Shown: positions 13,060-23,789 of the stretch, piece by piece | How the letters are laid out: the number at the start of each line of letters is the position of its first letter | Position numbering within the stretch: the stretch's first letter is position 1 | Notes under the pieces: generated by a model | What the model was told of the DNA's origin: nothing | Database searches by the model: none | What the model saw: the letters and a program-made list of their open reading frames with translations, nothing else | Source of the DNA: Opisthorchis felineus | Taxonomy: Eukaryota > Platyhelminthes > Trematoda > Opisthorchiida > Opisthorchiidae | Direction of reading: 5' to 3' | NCBI GenBank assembly: GCA_004794785.1 | Contig: SJOL01005921.1 | Span: forward strand, 368,597 to 432,596 | Length of the DNA: 64,000 bases | Translations under genes and position numbers: made by a program

Positions 13060-13330
13060 TTTCTAATGCCCAGACCAATGCGATACATTCTTGCTCGTGG
13101 AGTAGTTTGTTTTCACTGTTGCAAGCAGTCGGTTTTCATAACCCCGTAAGTTCGGACAGCTTCGACATGACGGCTCCATTTCCAATGTCACTGATACTGT
13201 AAACACCTCTTCAAGTTTTGATGTTGCAAGGCAATTCGGTTTCGATACTACACTATTTTTCAGCTCCACAGTCCATCGAAAACTATTGTCTCTGAGAAGC
13301 AAGCGAATTGACCGAAACACACTCTCAGGT
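13060..13330 (-). pseudogene. gypsy pol RNase H region, degenerate
   Basis: The minus-strand frame at 13063-13320 reads FRWTVELKNSVVSKPNCLA near its start. This corresponds to the FxWTxExQxAFxxLKxxL station just after the RT thumb. TVKTNYSTSKNVSHW near the end corresponds to the ERNYSTxxKELLA station of retroelement RNase H. The Asp-rich middle, including the first catalytic Asp, is not preserved. Order and strand fit the RT fragment upstream (13.5-14.0 kb) and the integrase downstream. Confidence 0.65.
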
Positions 13331-13489
13331 TCGCTGTAAAAAATTTAAGTCCTACAACTCGTGATCCAAAAACCCGCAACTGTCCTTTTGACCTGGAGAA
13401 AGGATAATTTTTACAGCTCCTCAGCTCCTCCTCGGACCTACCTATTTCTTGTCATGTGACAGAAGGGCTACTGAGCCTCATTCATGGCT

Positions 13490-13720
13490 CCATTACTCGC
13501 TGGAGCAATTCCCAAGTCCCTCTGAATTTTCTTGTTCCGTTTCGACGTGTACTACGATTTCGCACCCGTAAACAGCGAAGCCTTCCAATCCACCGCGAAG
13601 TTGCAGCAAAAGTTGGCTGTTTGTTGCCGGAGCACTGCATATACCAAAAAGGGATCCACCACAGATAGTTTTGTTATCTGTTATTGCAGATAGTAGTTTT
13701 ACTGCTAACACGACTTGCTG
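13490..13720 (-). pseudogene. gypsy pol reverse transcriptase, palm/YxDD part, degenerate
   Basis: The minus-strand frame at 13493-13711 includes FGICSAPATNSQLLLQLRGGL, matching the FGLCNAPATFQRLM-type motif of retroelement RT. It is followed by YGCEIVVHVETEQENSEGL, where family members have Y-x-DD-I-x-V and a T-x-EEHL motif. The catalytic DD pair has been lost (GCE instead), so the polymerase is dead. The frame is shifted relative to the N-terminal RT piece at 13674-14000, with which it overlaps slightly. Confidence 0.7.
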
Positions 13721-14010
13721 TGGGAATTTGCCAATAGCCAGACCGAAATTCGATCAGTGAAATCATTTTGGCGACATTGTTGGCAACATTGCTGGCCTGA
13801 AAAGGATGCCCTTTGTTGTCGCTTTTATCCAGTTTTCGAAATTCCACATAAACCGATACGTCCCTTTCAGATTCATAGCCAACAGCAAAGGCGATCCACA
13901 TAGACACCACACTTTCTGTATGCTTACTTAATCCACAAGTTCATTTATTTGCCTCTGAAATTCGGGCATGCTTTCTTTCGGCACCCTTGTCTGTACAGGG
14001 CGGCTAGTTC
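13674..14010 (-). pseudogene. gypsy pol reverse transcriptase, N-terminal fingers part, degenerate
   Basis: Two minus-strand frames have to be combined. One (about 13940-14005) gives VPKESMPEFQRQINELVD, the conserved segment before the polymerase where new strands begin. The next (13674-13910) gives a VYVEFRKLDKS segment, matching CVDYRKLN, and then SLIEFRSGYWQI, matching FSTLDLASGYWQI. The first catalytic Asp of the D-LASGY station is replaced. Together with the downstream pieces this identifies a Ty3/gypsy-like pol running right to left. Stops and frame changes make it a pseudogene. Confidence 0.75.
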
Positions 14011-14149
14011 ATCCGGGCTAAACTCTCATTATGTCCAGTTATAACGCCTTCACAGTCGTCTCTGATTTGGAGATACCAATATTTTTAACACGTTATCTCT
14101 CACCGGCTTTCACAAACTGACAGATATTTTGCAGTAGTCGTTCAGTTTA

Positions 14150-14450
14150 GCGTTACCCTTTTTTATCCGTCGAACACGTGGCAGCGTTATCCTGGTGCAC
14201 GAAAATAACACTTTTCCTTAGAATCAATACAACCGTACAGTAAGTCGAACCCAACTATGGCTTCGTCTGCTCTATCAACTCTCAACATATGTTTTCTTTT
14301 TTTCGCCTGCCTGGATGGTAGCCCCCAAAGCGCAACCACCTGTTTCCCACACACTCATGTCACATGATTGGTTCGCTCTCCTGTTGTTTTGATTAAGATC
14401 TCCAACATATCGACAAAAGTTATGGGATTTCACATCGACTTTGTGTATAC
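14150..14450 (-). pseudogene. Possible gypsy protease C-terminal part, degenerate
   Basis: One minus-strand frame reads LRVDRADEAIVGFDLLYG at about 14240-14300. The ADEAIxGFDLL segment is like the end of retroviral-type aspartic proteases of gypsy elements (xILGxDFL). The D-S/T-G active site is not visible. It sits immediately upstream of the RT pieces, as expected for gag-protease-RT order. Support comes mainly from position and one short motif. Confidence 0.4.
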
Positions 14451-14664
14451 AACCCTCATCAGAACTCGATCGTGAAGAACAAAGATTGCGGTAATCATAT
14501 GGCTAGCTGAGATAGTCTTTTCAACCAGAAAAACTCTCCTGGAATTTCTCAGGGAATTACCGTTCCAATGCAGCGGCCACCATCTACGTCGTTTTTGTCG
14601 CTGTTTTTTGCTGTTGTTGCTGCTACTAGTACAAATTAAGGGGCGTATCTTAGAGCTGCCTCAA

Positions 14665-14949
14665 CTAAACCAAAGCCCCATCAAAGCCGATGTCCCCTAA
14701 GAACCCAAGAATGCCGCAACATCCAAAAAGCCAGACACTTAAGAAGCCAGACACTAAGAAGAAATACCTGGATCGGGTCTTAGCAGTTGATGTCGCTACA
14801 TAAGAAATTCTTGAAAGATATGTGGAAAACTGTCTTCTGAATATATCATACCCTTTCAAAACGTGGGACATTTGGGATCGAAAGGTTTCATTCATTGTCT
14901 TAAAGCGCTCCTTCTCCGACTGCTCTGCTGTTCGGAGATTTTGCTGCAA
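14665..14949 (-). pseudogene. Possible gag-like fragment (uncertain)
   Basis: A minus-strand ORF of 94 codons begins with a charged helical segment (MQQNLRTAEQSEKERFKTMN) and ends in a hydrophobic stretch. It lies just upstream of the gypsy protease and RT relics on the same strand, where gag belongs. There is no zinc knuckle and no recognised gag motif, so this rests mostly on position. It could equally be a random ORF. Confidence 0.25.
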
Positions 14950-14950
14950 T

Positions 14951-17900
14951 TAGTATCCTGTTCAGTTTTATATGACCAGTTCTGGAAATGGTGTCATCCC
15001 TAAAATTCTATATTCGTAGGAAACAGACCAGTGCAGTACCCACCCTCTCCCCGCTCACATCCGCATGCGCACAGTTAGTGTTAACGTGAAACAAAGTCGA
15101 TCTTCGTATAATTATGACAAGGAAATGACTACCCCGTTGCAATTAAATCTGATGGAATGTTCTCCCCGCGAACCAGTACAAACAGGAAGGGTTAAATCGT
15201 GTCAGTACTATCAAAGCAACCAAGAAAATTGAGTCAAGTATCATGTCCAGGACAGACCGATTACCTTTGAAGGTAAGGTTATCCGGTATTCATTCCAGCG
15301 ATGGGTGATGACTTGGTTGTTCTAGATTTAGTGAACTGTTTACGCTTGCATTTTAGATCTTCAGAGGACAAACAGTGCACGTAAAACCGTGTGAGCTACT
15401 TTTGGCTGAATGTTGCAACCACAATAGCGGAAACTCATATCCCAAATGTTTGCCTAGGAATTTAACTGATTTTATTAAAAGTGACCACAGTGCAGACTGT
15501 TGTAAAGTGACACTCTGTAGAAGGGCACTACATTCTAAACTCGTGTCGGACAGTCTCACTTCAAACGGTGCCACCGGAGTTACTATGACTTTCTGCCATC
15601 AAGTTTGAGATATGCAGAATGGTTATGTATTACCTATAGCGGTTTGTATGCTCTCTTACAGCGTTCAATCGCCAATCATTATGATCAATTTAGACACCAA
15701 TATAAGTAGCAATAAATTAGCTGTCGTTTCGCCTGATCAGGTTGGATTATCCCTCTTACTTGAAGGGAAGGAAGAGAAATCTTCGGTGAAAAACTACTGA
15801 AGTTTGTTTTACACTGCGAAATACCATGGAATCTTTCAAATGTCGAATTTCCGGACTTCGCGAAACTGGGAAGATTAGACTGTCATGTGTTGTATTGCCA
15901 AACGTTGTATTGTGAAATGATGTATTTCTACACTGTTCTACCTAATCGCTTGATTCCACGTTGTTCTATTTTTAAAGTAAAATGGATGGGAAAATTTTTT
16001 GAACCTTCTTTTGCTGGCAAGTTGCACGGACAATCCAAGTAGGGTCCGGATTAACTGATCATAGGCTTGCAAGAGCCACATACTAACCACGATCTTCAAA
16101 AAATAACCTACATAGAACTTCAGCCGCCTACAAGGTCCAAAAAATGCATCCGTCCAATAGTATTTAGGAGGCCTGGAGAAGGTAGCTGTCCGACGTTGGG
16201 TGAAGCCGTTCGAAAACAGTGGTCTGAGATTTCATTGTTTCAGCCTACTCTGACTTCCAAAACTCAACATACGGTGGGGTTCTGGCTACTACTGCTTCAA
16301 AGTTATGCACTGTGAATGTCGCAGTCAAGCAAACAAATCACGCAGTATATTCTGGATTGTTGTTGTAAAAGAGAGACTAGCCCTTGCTGTTGATCACCTC
16401 GAGGAGTGCTCTCAACATTAAAGTATGTTAATTCACCCACCTGCAACTACGATGACAGCCATATTGGCTGAAGCGGAAACAGCTTGTAAATGGGGTCGAG
16501 ATACGCACTAAGTAGTACAAACCCAACCAATCAGAACCAGAACGTTAAGGGCGACGGCAATCATCCTCAATCGCCAGAAACCCAGTTCACTCTAGTGGCG
16601 TCGTTAAATCGACTCTCCTTGTAAAATGATCGTGACGAGCTGTCAGTATCGTTTTTTTTGAAGTTAACGGAGGCCCTAATGATAACCAGGCAGAAGCCGG
16701 GCCTGTTTTTTCAAAAGGACTTGTGTGTAACGTTGTCATTCTGCTGATTCTAATGACCGAGTTTTACAACAGTCTAGCAACCCTCCCCTCAATCCTCAAT
16801 CCTCCGTTTTCAACGACAGACTGTAAGTCCATGTTAGATTTTTGTGGTTGACGAGTGTATGGAATGGAACCATACCGAAGGAACATCCCAAAGTACCTCT
16901 ACCGCCATAATCTTTTAAACTTTACAATCTGTAATGTAGCCATACTCTAATGAACTTAATTTTCATCTTCCTAGATGTCTGTTTGTTGCCTAGTTCTTAA
17001 GGCCATCGACAACCAATCATTCTAAAATGCATTCACTAACCAAATCACACACAACATATGTCATACGGATAATTGTTTGGAGCAAACTGTCGTCGAATCC
17101 ATCAAAGGTCCTCATCCAACGGGGACCCTGGCTGCACAAAACAAATCTGGGATACACAGTTCCCCAGCATCTTTGAGGATAAACCGAAGAGGTTGTTTCA
17201 TTTCTCACCAGAAAACTCAGCAAGTCATCCCTAGTTTTCTATCATCCTCTTAGAAGTTCTAATCGGGACATAGTGTGGAGCATACAATAGTGCTTATTGT
17301 AAGAAAGGTCTAGTGACTCTTCTAGATGCCCTGTTTCTAGTTTCGCTTTGTAGTACCGTCAGCATATCACTGAATGACATTTCAGTAAAATAGCCACTTG
17401 AATATTTGCGCACAACTCACGGATAATCCCTAAGTCACAGTCCCTCATATAAGGCATATACAGGGCTTTTGTAACAGCCAGACATCTGTTGTGATATAAA
17501 CGCTGCGGAAGACCTGTGAGGTAGTGATTAAGCGAAACCAGGGCTCTCACTAGCCAGACAGAATATACAACTAATATGTGAGGCACCGCTTCTAATTGAT
17601 TAACTTCAAACGAGCACGGAGAACACACAATGGGATGATAGAATTATTAGAATTCATGTAATTTCGGATCTCCTCCTTCATCCTTCATAACTCGCACCTA
17701 ATTGTGTGACCTGAGCATTCATTACCTTCCCATTTTATCTCATCACATTTTCCCAACATCGATTCTTCGCCCCTCTCCACTCAGAATCCAAGCTGTTTGG
17801 TTTATTTTCGAGTTTCGATTATCGGTTTTACAAAGCTTCACTGAAACACTGCTAGTGTTACTTCAGATAGTCTCGTTGAATCCACATGGCTCTGGTTTGG

Positions 17901-19362
17901 ATATGCTGATTTCCCGCGGTCGTTCTCAGGGCCTTCGCAGTCGACCCGCTCCGATAAATTATGAAACTATAAAAAATCGCATATTTTCCTACCTGCACGA
18001 TTCTTTGTGTCATCCGTGCAGTACTCAGGCAAAGCAACCGCTTGCGTTCGACCAAAATGTCTGCAAAATACTTGCGCCAACTTTTTGCAGTTTCCAGAAC
18101 CCAGATGTCATACGAACCAACCAAAGTTGCCTAAATAGTTCATGTAGTTCATTTCCAATACAGACTTGATGTTGCGCCTGAGGCGAGGCATCCTCCGATT
18201 GGTGCTGGTTGCTCTCATTGGTTTGCGAGCGCACCTGCGCACACAAAAACGTCAATTTAACCTTGTTTCGTCTTTACGGGGAGTGGACACAATGAAAACG
18301 CAAGTGATATTGACGTACTGCAGAGGTGCGCGCATGCCTGGAGTAAGTTGTAGTTATGCCCAAGAACTGGAATTTCTCCACTCTAAAGCGTGCGTAGTTG
18401 TAAACCATTACACATGACAAAGACAACCGCAGGGGAGAACCAGACATAACAGAACAAACACACGACAAAAATGAACGATCGGGTATTAAGGAAATACTAG
18501 GTCGTTCGTTTTTGTCACCGCGCTTTCTAGCAAAAATTCCAACCGAATACAAGACTTTGGTGCTGATTACTGTCATTCGTGGATGTGGATCCGTATGTAC
18601 TGAGCTGTAAATGATGACCATTTTACTTGTAAATTCGGCCGTCATAAGTACACTGGTCCCTTCTTATGAGGAAAAGCCCATCCTCTTCTCTGGTATGAAA
18701 ACTGCTTTCCATTCGTCCGAGGAGACCATCCCAGCCAACAATCACGATTCCTTTTTAACTACCAACACAAACTGACATCAATCTAGAGTTAACGTGAAGC
18801 TGGTGGCATCAGTAGCTTGGCCCAATCAACAGTAAACCATATAAAAGGAGAGTTTTTCATGACATAATCAGCTGTATGTACGGCCGAGTCTGTGGGAACG
18901 CGTAACACCGCGGAAATAAATGCATAGGATTAAGGACAAAAGCCGAAGTGAGTAGAATCAGGATCAAGGGCTTAGTTCGCTTACTTTGAAAGCCTATCGA
19001 TATCCTACCCGGGACTGTTTGAAACACGCTTTTTGACATTTGCCAAGGCTATATCAACTCGAAGTCATCAGAGAATTAGTCGATTCAGCAGTGGAGAACA
19101 GTGTGACATGTGGAATCAGCACCGGAATAGTCCGAAATCTACGTGGCACGTGGTACCGTGCGCCTGACATGACAGTAACGTAAATGTTCCTCAGGCGTAA
19201 GTTTGGCTGAAGTGTGGTCAAATAAAACACCTCCAATTAGTGTCACCTCTCGTTGCCAAAAGGCCATCACTTTGCAAGATAGCGATGGCCAAATCCTTGG
19301 TTACTGTAAACAAAACCGTTGTAAGATAAGTGTAGAAGGTTTTGGGAAGAGTTGCTGAGAAA
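14951..19362. other. No recognised feature up to the assembly gap
   Basis: Both strands carry only short ORFs. The longest is 155 codons (17702-18169, plus) and overlaps an unrelated minus-strand ORF. There are no conserved motifs. A perfect small palindrome TTACCTTTGAAGGTAA lies at about 15261-15276. No 5' LTR for the gypsy relic could be seen. Confidence 0.5.
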
Positions 19363-19655
19363 NNNNNNNNNNNNNNNNNNNNNNNNNNNNNNNNNNNNNN
19401 NNNNNNNNNNNNNNNNNNNNNNNNNNNNNNNNNNNNNNNNNNNNNNNNNNNNNNNNNNNNNNNNNNNNNNNNNNNNNNNNNNNNNNNNNNNNNNNNNNNN
19501 NNNNNNNNNNNNNNNNNNNNNNNNNNNNNNNNNNNNNNNNNNNNNNNNNNNNNNNNNNNNNNNNNNNNNNNNNNNNNNNNNNNNNNNNNNNNNNNNNNNN
19601 NNNNNNNNNNNNNNNNNNNNNNNNNNNNNNNNNNNNNNNNNNNNNNNNNNNNNNN
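19363..19655. other. Assembly gap (N run)
   Basis: 293 unknown bases. The gap is followed at once by a TA dinucleotide run, which probably caused the assembly break. Confidence 0.99.
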
Positions 19656-19674
19656 TATATATATATATATATAT
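19656..19674. repeat. TA dinucleotide microsatellite
   Basis: A pure alternating TA run of 19 bases directly abuts the gap; its real length is unknown. Confidence 0.95.
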
Positions 19675-19687
19675 GCCTGTATTTGTC

Positions 19688-19800
19688 GGAATCGGTCCAA
19701 TTTGGGTTCAAGTAGAACATGAGGTTGACGGGAACTCGTGGACTGCTATTAAAGAGTTTTCAGCAACCCTAAGAGTAGTGTATTATGTCTGTATGTTTGG
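19688..19800 (+). mobile_element. Hammerhead-family repeat, copy G (outer right arm, ribozyme core deleted)
   Basis: It matches the right outer arm: TTTGGGTTCAAGTAGAACAT, GAGGTTGACGGGAACTCGTG and GACTGC. The ribozyme core that should come next is missing, and the sequence resumes with the terminal bases TTTTCAGCAACCCTAAGAG and TAGTGTATTATGTCTGTA. It is useful because, with copy C, it defines the outer end of the family (reverse complement of AGACTTAATACACTA). Confidence 0.7.
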
Positions 19801-20342
19801 TCTCTTTTGGTTCACAGCGTATAGAATTCCACAAAACATCCTATAGATGTTTTTAGGACATTTATCTCGGTTTCTTCACTATGCTTAGCACCCTTCTTCA
19901 GATTCGCTTATTCAGGTGACCAGTTAGGGCTTTCCATGTGGGGCAGTTTTCTCAAACAAAAAGGAACTAGATGGTGAAGACAGCTTTTGGCGCAAACCAC
20001 TATAAAGCCCCAATCCAGTAGCTAAGCGAACTCACTTTCGGGAGCTCTTAGAAAAACTTACATCTTCGTGAACCGGTTAATTGAACGGAGGGTAATCTTA
20101 CCGCACAGCGTGTAATCGAGCATAAACACGTGACAAATTGTGCTCGAGCGGTTTTCACACAAACTACCACTTCAGTAGACTGGACAGGACAGCCGCGGAT
20201 TCCTCATATTACCAAACTCCGAAATAATTCGATTACAGTTGAAGTATAATTACCTAAAGTTGAGGTGTGGATGTAGATGGCATCTGTATAATCTTGTCCG
20301 CACTACCAAATCAATGTCTATCACCTGGCAGGATTTTATTTA

Positions 20343-20357
20343 GCACACACACACACC
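20343..20357. repeat. CA microsatellite
   Basis: A short CACACA run. The surrounding bases 19801-21084 hold no gene or repeat that I recognise. Confidence 0.8.
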
Positions 20358-21142
20358 TATTTGCCGCACAATCAGTTTGAATTTGAAATGGCAGGACAGA
20401 TAAGTCATTCGATATTACTGAAAAGGATAAACCAAACAAAACTAAATGACGTACACTTTAAAGCTAATCTCTTAGTGGTAATCCATTCTGCACTTTGTTT
20501 CTTCTGTTTGTAGGCTGCCCTTATTGTCGACGTACCATGACACATCTCCTGAAATGGACAAGTTGAGTATTGAACTGTTGAATCTGTCCTTAGTGCACCC
20601 ACAGTAATGGTGATCACGAAGCTGTGTGGGTAGATTGTAGTAAATAGTTTGAATGGTTTTCATTAACTGATCCATTGTTCGGAGGGGTTCTAGGAATGTG
20701 GCAGTCAGGTTCATGGTGCGTACCAGAGGACATCAATTAGGTGGAAAGAATGCAGGAAGTTCCAGCCGTCTCAACGATTCGAATCGCGCTGAATACCTTT
20801 TTCTTCGTTCCAAGTTATGGTAGTCCTCCGTCGCACAAAAACCACTGTGGGCGAATGCAAAAAATGATCAGGGTGAGATTTTACCCTAATTAATGTTGAT
20901 GGTGGTAATGGGGGACGGCAATAAATGACGTGTCCGAAAGTACTACACACCTGGCTAAACACACTCATTTTAAATTAATTGTGTCTCAACGTGAGACTCA
21001 AGTAAACCCTAGCCGAGTCTCCACTTATACATTTTTTTTAATGAATATACTGCACAAAAGCCTCTTCATCCTTCATTTGGTATGATATTCAAGTTATCGC
21101 AGTATAGTTTGTTGACGGAACACTATTGAAAACTGTTCGACA

Positions 21143-21185
21143 GCCCACGACCTGTTTCGTTGTTCTTTGTGCTCATCAGATGAGC
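21143..21185 (-). ncRNA. Hammerhead ribozyme motif, copy B left arm
   Basis: Read on the minus strand, the core bases are CTGATGA (21179-21173), GAAA (21158-21155) and a GTC cleavage triplet whose C is at 21049+100, that is 21149. The bases on either side can form six pairs of stem I (GCTCAT with GTGGGC, two of them G-T). Stem III is two pairs closed by two bases. Stem II has decayed to about one pair, so self-cleavage is doubtful. Confidence 0.6.
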
Positions 21186-21489
21186 AGAATCTCCGAGCTT
21201 CCGTTGAACATATGTTCTACTAGAATGCCAAAATTTATGCAATTGGATGAGTCCACGCATTTGAAATCTTAGCGGAATAATGTGTTCCGTTAAGTGCATA
21301 TGCTGCGATATCTCTATTACCGTAGCAAATGAAACGTAAGTTGAAGAGTGCACTAAACAACAGTTTCATCTTGAATTCAGTTGAACCTCTTTGTACCATC
21401 AACCTAATTTTCAAACGAGTGTATTTCGCTAGTTGAGTAAAACTTCGTGTTCAAGTGGAGCTTAAGGTCGACGGAAACTTGAGAACTGC

Positions 21490-21532
21490 GCCCACCTGAT
21501 GCGCCCCAAGAAGGGCGAAACCCTTCGTGAGC
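21490..21532 (+). ncRNA. Hammerhead ribozyme motif, copy B right arm (core mutated)
   Basis: The plus strand reads CTGATGC (21496-21502), a four-pair stem II (GCCC with GGGC, loop CAAGAA), then GAAA (21517-21520), a TTC triplet (21524-21526) and a stem I strand GTGAGC. That strand pairs with GCCCAC before the core, with one mismatch. The last A of CTGATGA is C, and stem III is down to one pair, so it is probably inactive. Confidence 0.6.
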
Positions 21533-21585
21533 TGCCGAAGAGGCATTCAACACCCATAGTAGTGTGTGCCGTTAACAGAAAATAC

Positions 21586-23559
21586 TAAATACCTGTTTTG
21601 TGTTCATTCTCATTTATTTATATCAAGGCAAATGCCGGAAAAATATGAACTTTGAAAAAGAAGTACTGTTGTTATGGGCACCTACGCACGGAGCTTACTT
21701 GTATTTCAGCAACAATGCATTAGGAAGTCTACTTCTTTCTCAGCAGTCTTGCACTAAAGACATCCGCCTTCATTGGCCACGAAGTGAGAGGTGAGGGAAT
21801 CGGTATCAAATTGGGCATGTTACGTGCATTATGATTTTCTCGCAGTTCCTGACCCTACACTGAAGTAAGTGGAACATTTTTCTACGACATCTTGGGTAAG
21901 GCCCCTTTTAACCGTCTAATAAGGAAGCACTCATGAGAAGTGTTCTGGAAATAGGAAATGATGTGGAAATGGGGAAGATCCGCCACCCTAATCCGTGTGT
22001 TATTCTATGCTTGTATACGAATGTGGTTGACCATGTTATTTCTATCAGTATAGTCCTAATTGGGTAGAAACTTTCATCCAGTGACCTCACAAAATTGACT
22101 ACGTATGCGTTCCTTATGGAAAGTTAAATAGTTTTGTCGGCTGCAAGTAGAAACGGAATTCCGAAGCCTTGCTGATATTGTAATGGTAAAATGCAGTTAC
22201 ATTCCTCGATACATTGCAGTACAGTAAACCTTCTTTATATATCAGACAAGTGGCACCTCCACTCTCAAATCCAGTTTGCTATTGGATGGTCAGCCTGGTA
22301 TTTTACAGGGCCGATGGTGCTCATGCTTGACCTGATTTCATGTGGCCGATAGAATAATCCATGAACCGGTCCATGTATACGACCTCAACTACATCTTGAC
22401 GTGCACAAATAGATGTCCAAACCGAGTCACACCCCTGAGTGACAGTCCGTTGGGGTGCTCTGATGTCTCAGTTGGTATATTCCATCGGATTTCAGCTAAT
22501 TAGTAACGCTCAAATGAGCAAGGTGGGGTTTCATTCACGTAGTGTCATTGTCGACTGAAACAACACAAACAAGTTGAAACTAATTAGGAATTTGTTCAAT
22601 GTTGTGGTGTTGCAGAAGTTGTCCTCAGATGGGTAATGAAAAAGAATGTGTACGAACATTCAGCAAAAAACTCCAAGAATCACTACCTGAGTATTTTAAC
22701 CACACAGAGGTCAGAAATCGATTGCAATAAAAGGAGGTATCCGTGAGTGACAACCACACTGCTCACCTCCGGTGGTTCATGCAGTTGGTTCTTAGATCAT
22801 CCGATGGATATGTGTGAAAGCAAACTCCACATGTGACCCACGGATTACACGTTTAGTATGGAGCACACAACCGCTGATGAGGTGTTTGGGGTAACTCAGA
22901 TTCCTTGTTACGTATGCTCATTCCATGGGACACGACATAATGATTATGGTGAGTTATTTTGAGTGAACAATCGGGGTTTGACTGATTGAGTTTAAAAGGC
23001 TGGGGTGCTTCAGAACTCTAGGACTCCAATGGATTATTACTGAAAGGGGCGAGTAGTTGAAATCAGGCTGATGACTCGCAGCCATCAGGTGCTCACCAGT
23101 GGATGACCATACAGTTAACGATAGAGTAAGCTTGTTAGATATCGGTTTACCATTTGATTTTAAACCCAAAGGGACAGATGTGGTTTCATTTTCAACTCTA
23201 CAGTCTGTTAGGCGCCCGATGTCAGTTAGTTAGACTCAACTAATAAACACTGTTCATAAACTGCACATTGGTGAAAACATTGACAGCGTCTAAAATGTAA
23301 CTCATGTTTCCGATTGTGCTTACGGTGTCTCGCAAAGAAATAATTTACTACATTCCGTAAAAAAAAATATAATATTACCTATGGTTTGCATCATACTTCA
23401 TTTCCGGTGGAGGGAATTGAAAGATTTTTTGGTCAGCAGGAGACAGATCTCATCAGCAATTTACTCATAAATTACGGCGTCATTGCCTCGGTTAGCTGGT
23501 TAACAGCTCTTTATTTCTGAACCCCCAACCATTTAGTCACAATATTAGACAGTCAGCAG
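21586..23559. other. No recognised feature
   Basis: Only short ORFs, none with a motif or splice context. Confidence 0.5.
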
Positions 23560-23785
23560 GATTACTGGTATTTAGGCCCGAAGTAGACTAAGATGGTAAA
23601 TATGAAGACGCCATAATATAGTAATAATAGTTATGCACCTAGCTGCCATGCTTCCCGAAGAAAGCACGAGGGATGAGATACTGCAAGACCCGGGCCTAGA
23701 CAGGAGTAGCCAAGATGTGGAGGGTGGATTTGAACCATGGTCACTATGCTTGCTCCTTGACCGCTGAGCTATCTCGAGCTTAGGA
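23560..23785 (-). repeat. tRNA-derived SINE (family 1)
   Basis: On the minus strand the A box TAGCTCAGCGG (23771-23761) and B box GGTTCAAATCC (23736-23726) are close to consensus for RNA polymerase III internal promoters, 24 bases apart. The rest is not a tRNA. A body follows with CCTGTCTAGG (23704-23695), CAGTATCTCATCCCTC and GCATGGCAG (23651-23643), and the same blocks occur after a different tRNA-like head at 52.2 kb. SINEs depend on a LINE for copying; the RTE family here is a candidate partner. The ORF across it is a by-product. Confidence 0.75.
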
Positions 23786-23789
23786 TGGT

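Larger units (their letters stand above)
21085..21585 (+). mobile_element. Hammerhead-family palindromic repeat, copy B (both outer arms)
   Basis: The left arm (about 21108-21230) contains GTTCGACAGCCCACGACC, CTCATCAG and GAGCTTCCGTTGAACATATG. The right arm (about 21405-21580) is its diverged reverse complement: TTCAAGTGGAGCTTAAGG, CTGATGC, GGGCGAAACC, CTGCCGAAGAG. Between them lie CTGCGATATCTC and the inner-arm remnant GAGTGTATTTCGCTAG at about 21418-21433. This is the only copy where both outer arms survive, each carrying one hammerhead core, in opposite orientation. No flanking duplication could be found by eye. Confidence 0.75.

Noticed and set aside
13456..13903. Plus-strand ORFs over the RT region
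   Set aside because: They are antisense shadows of the gypsy reverse transcriptase relic.
14430..14480. CTGATGA on the minus strand as a hammerhead candidate
   Set aside because: No GAAA with a pairing stem II follows at the needed distance. It lies in the gypsy relic.
22865..22900. CTGATGAGG on the plus strand as a hammerhead candidate
   Set aside because: No stem II, no GAAA and no arms of the repeat family around it.
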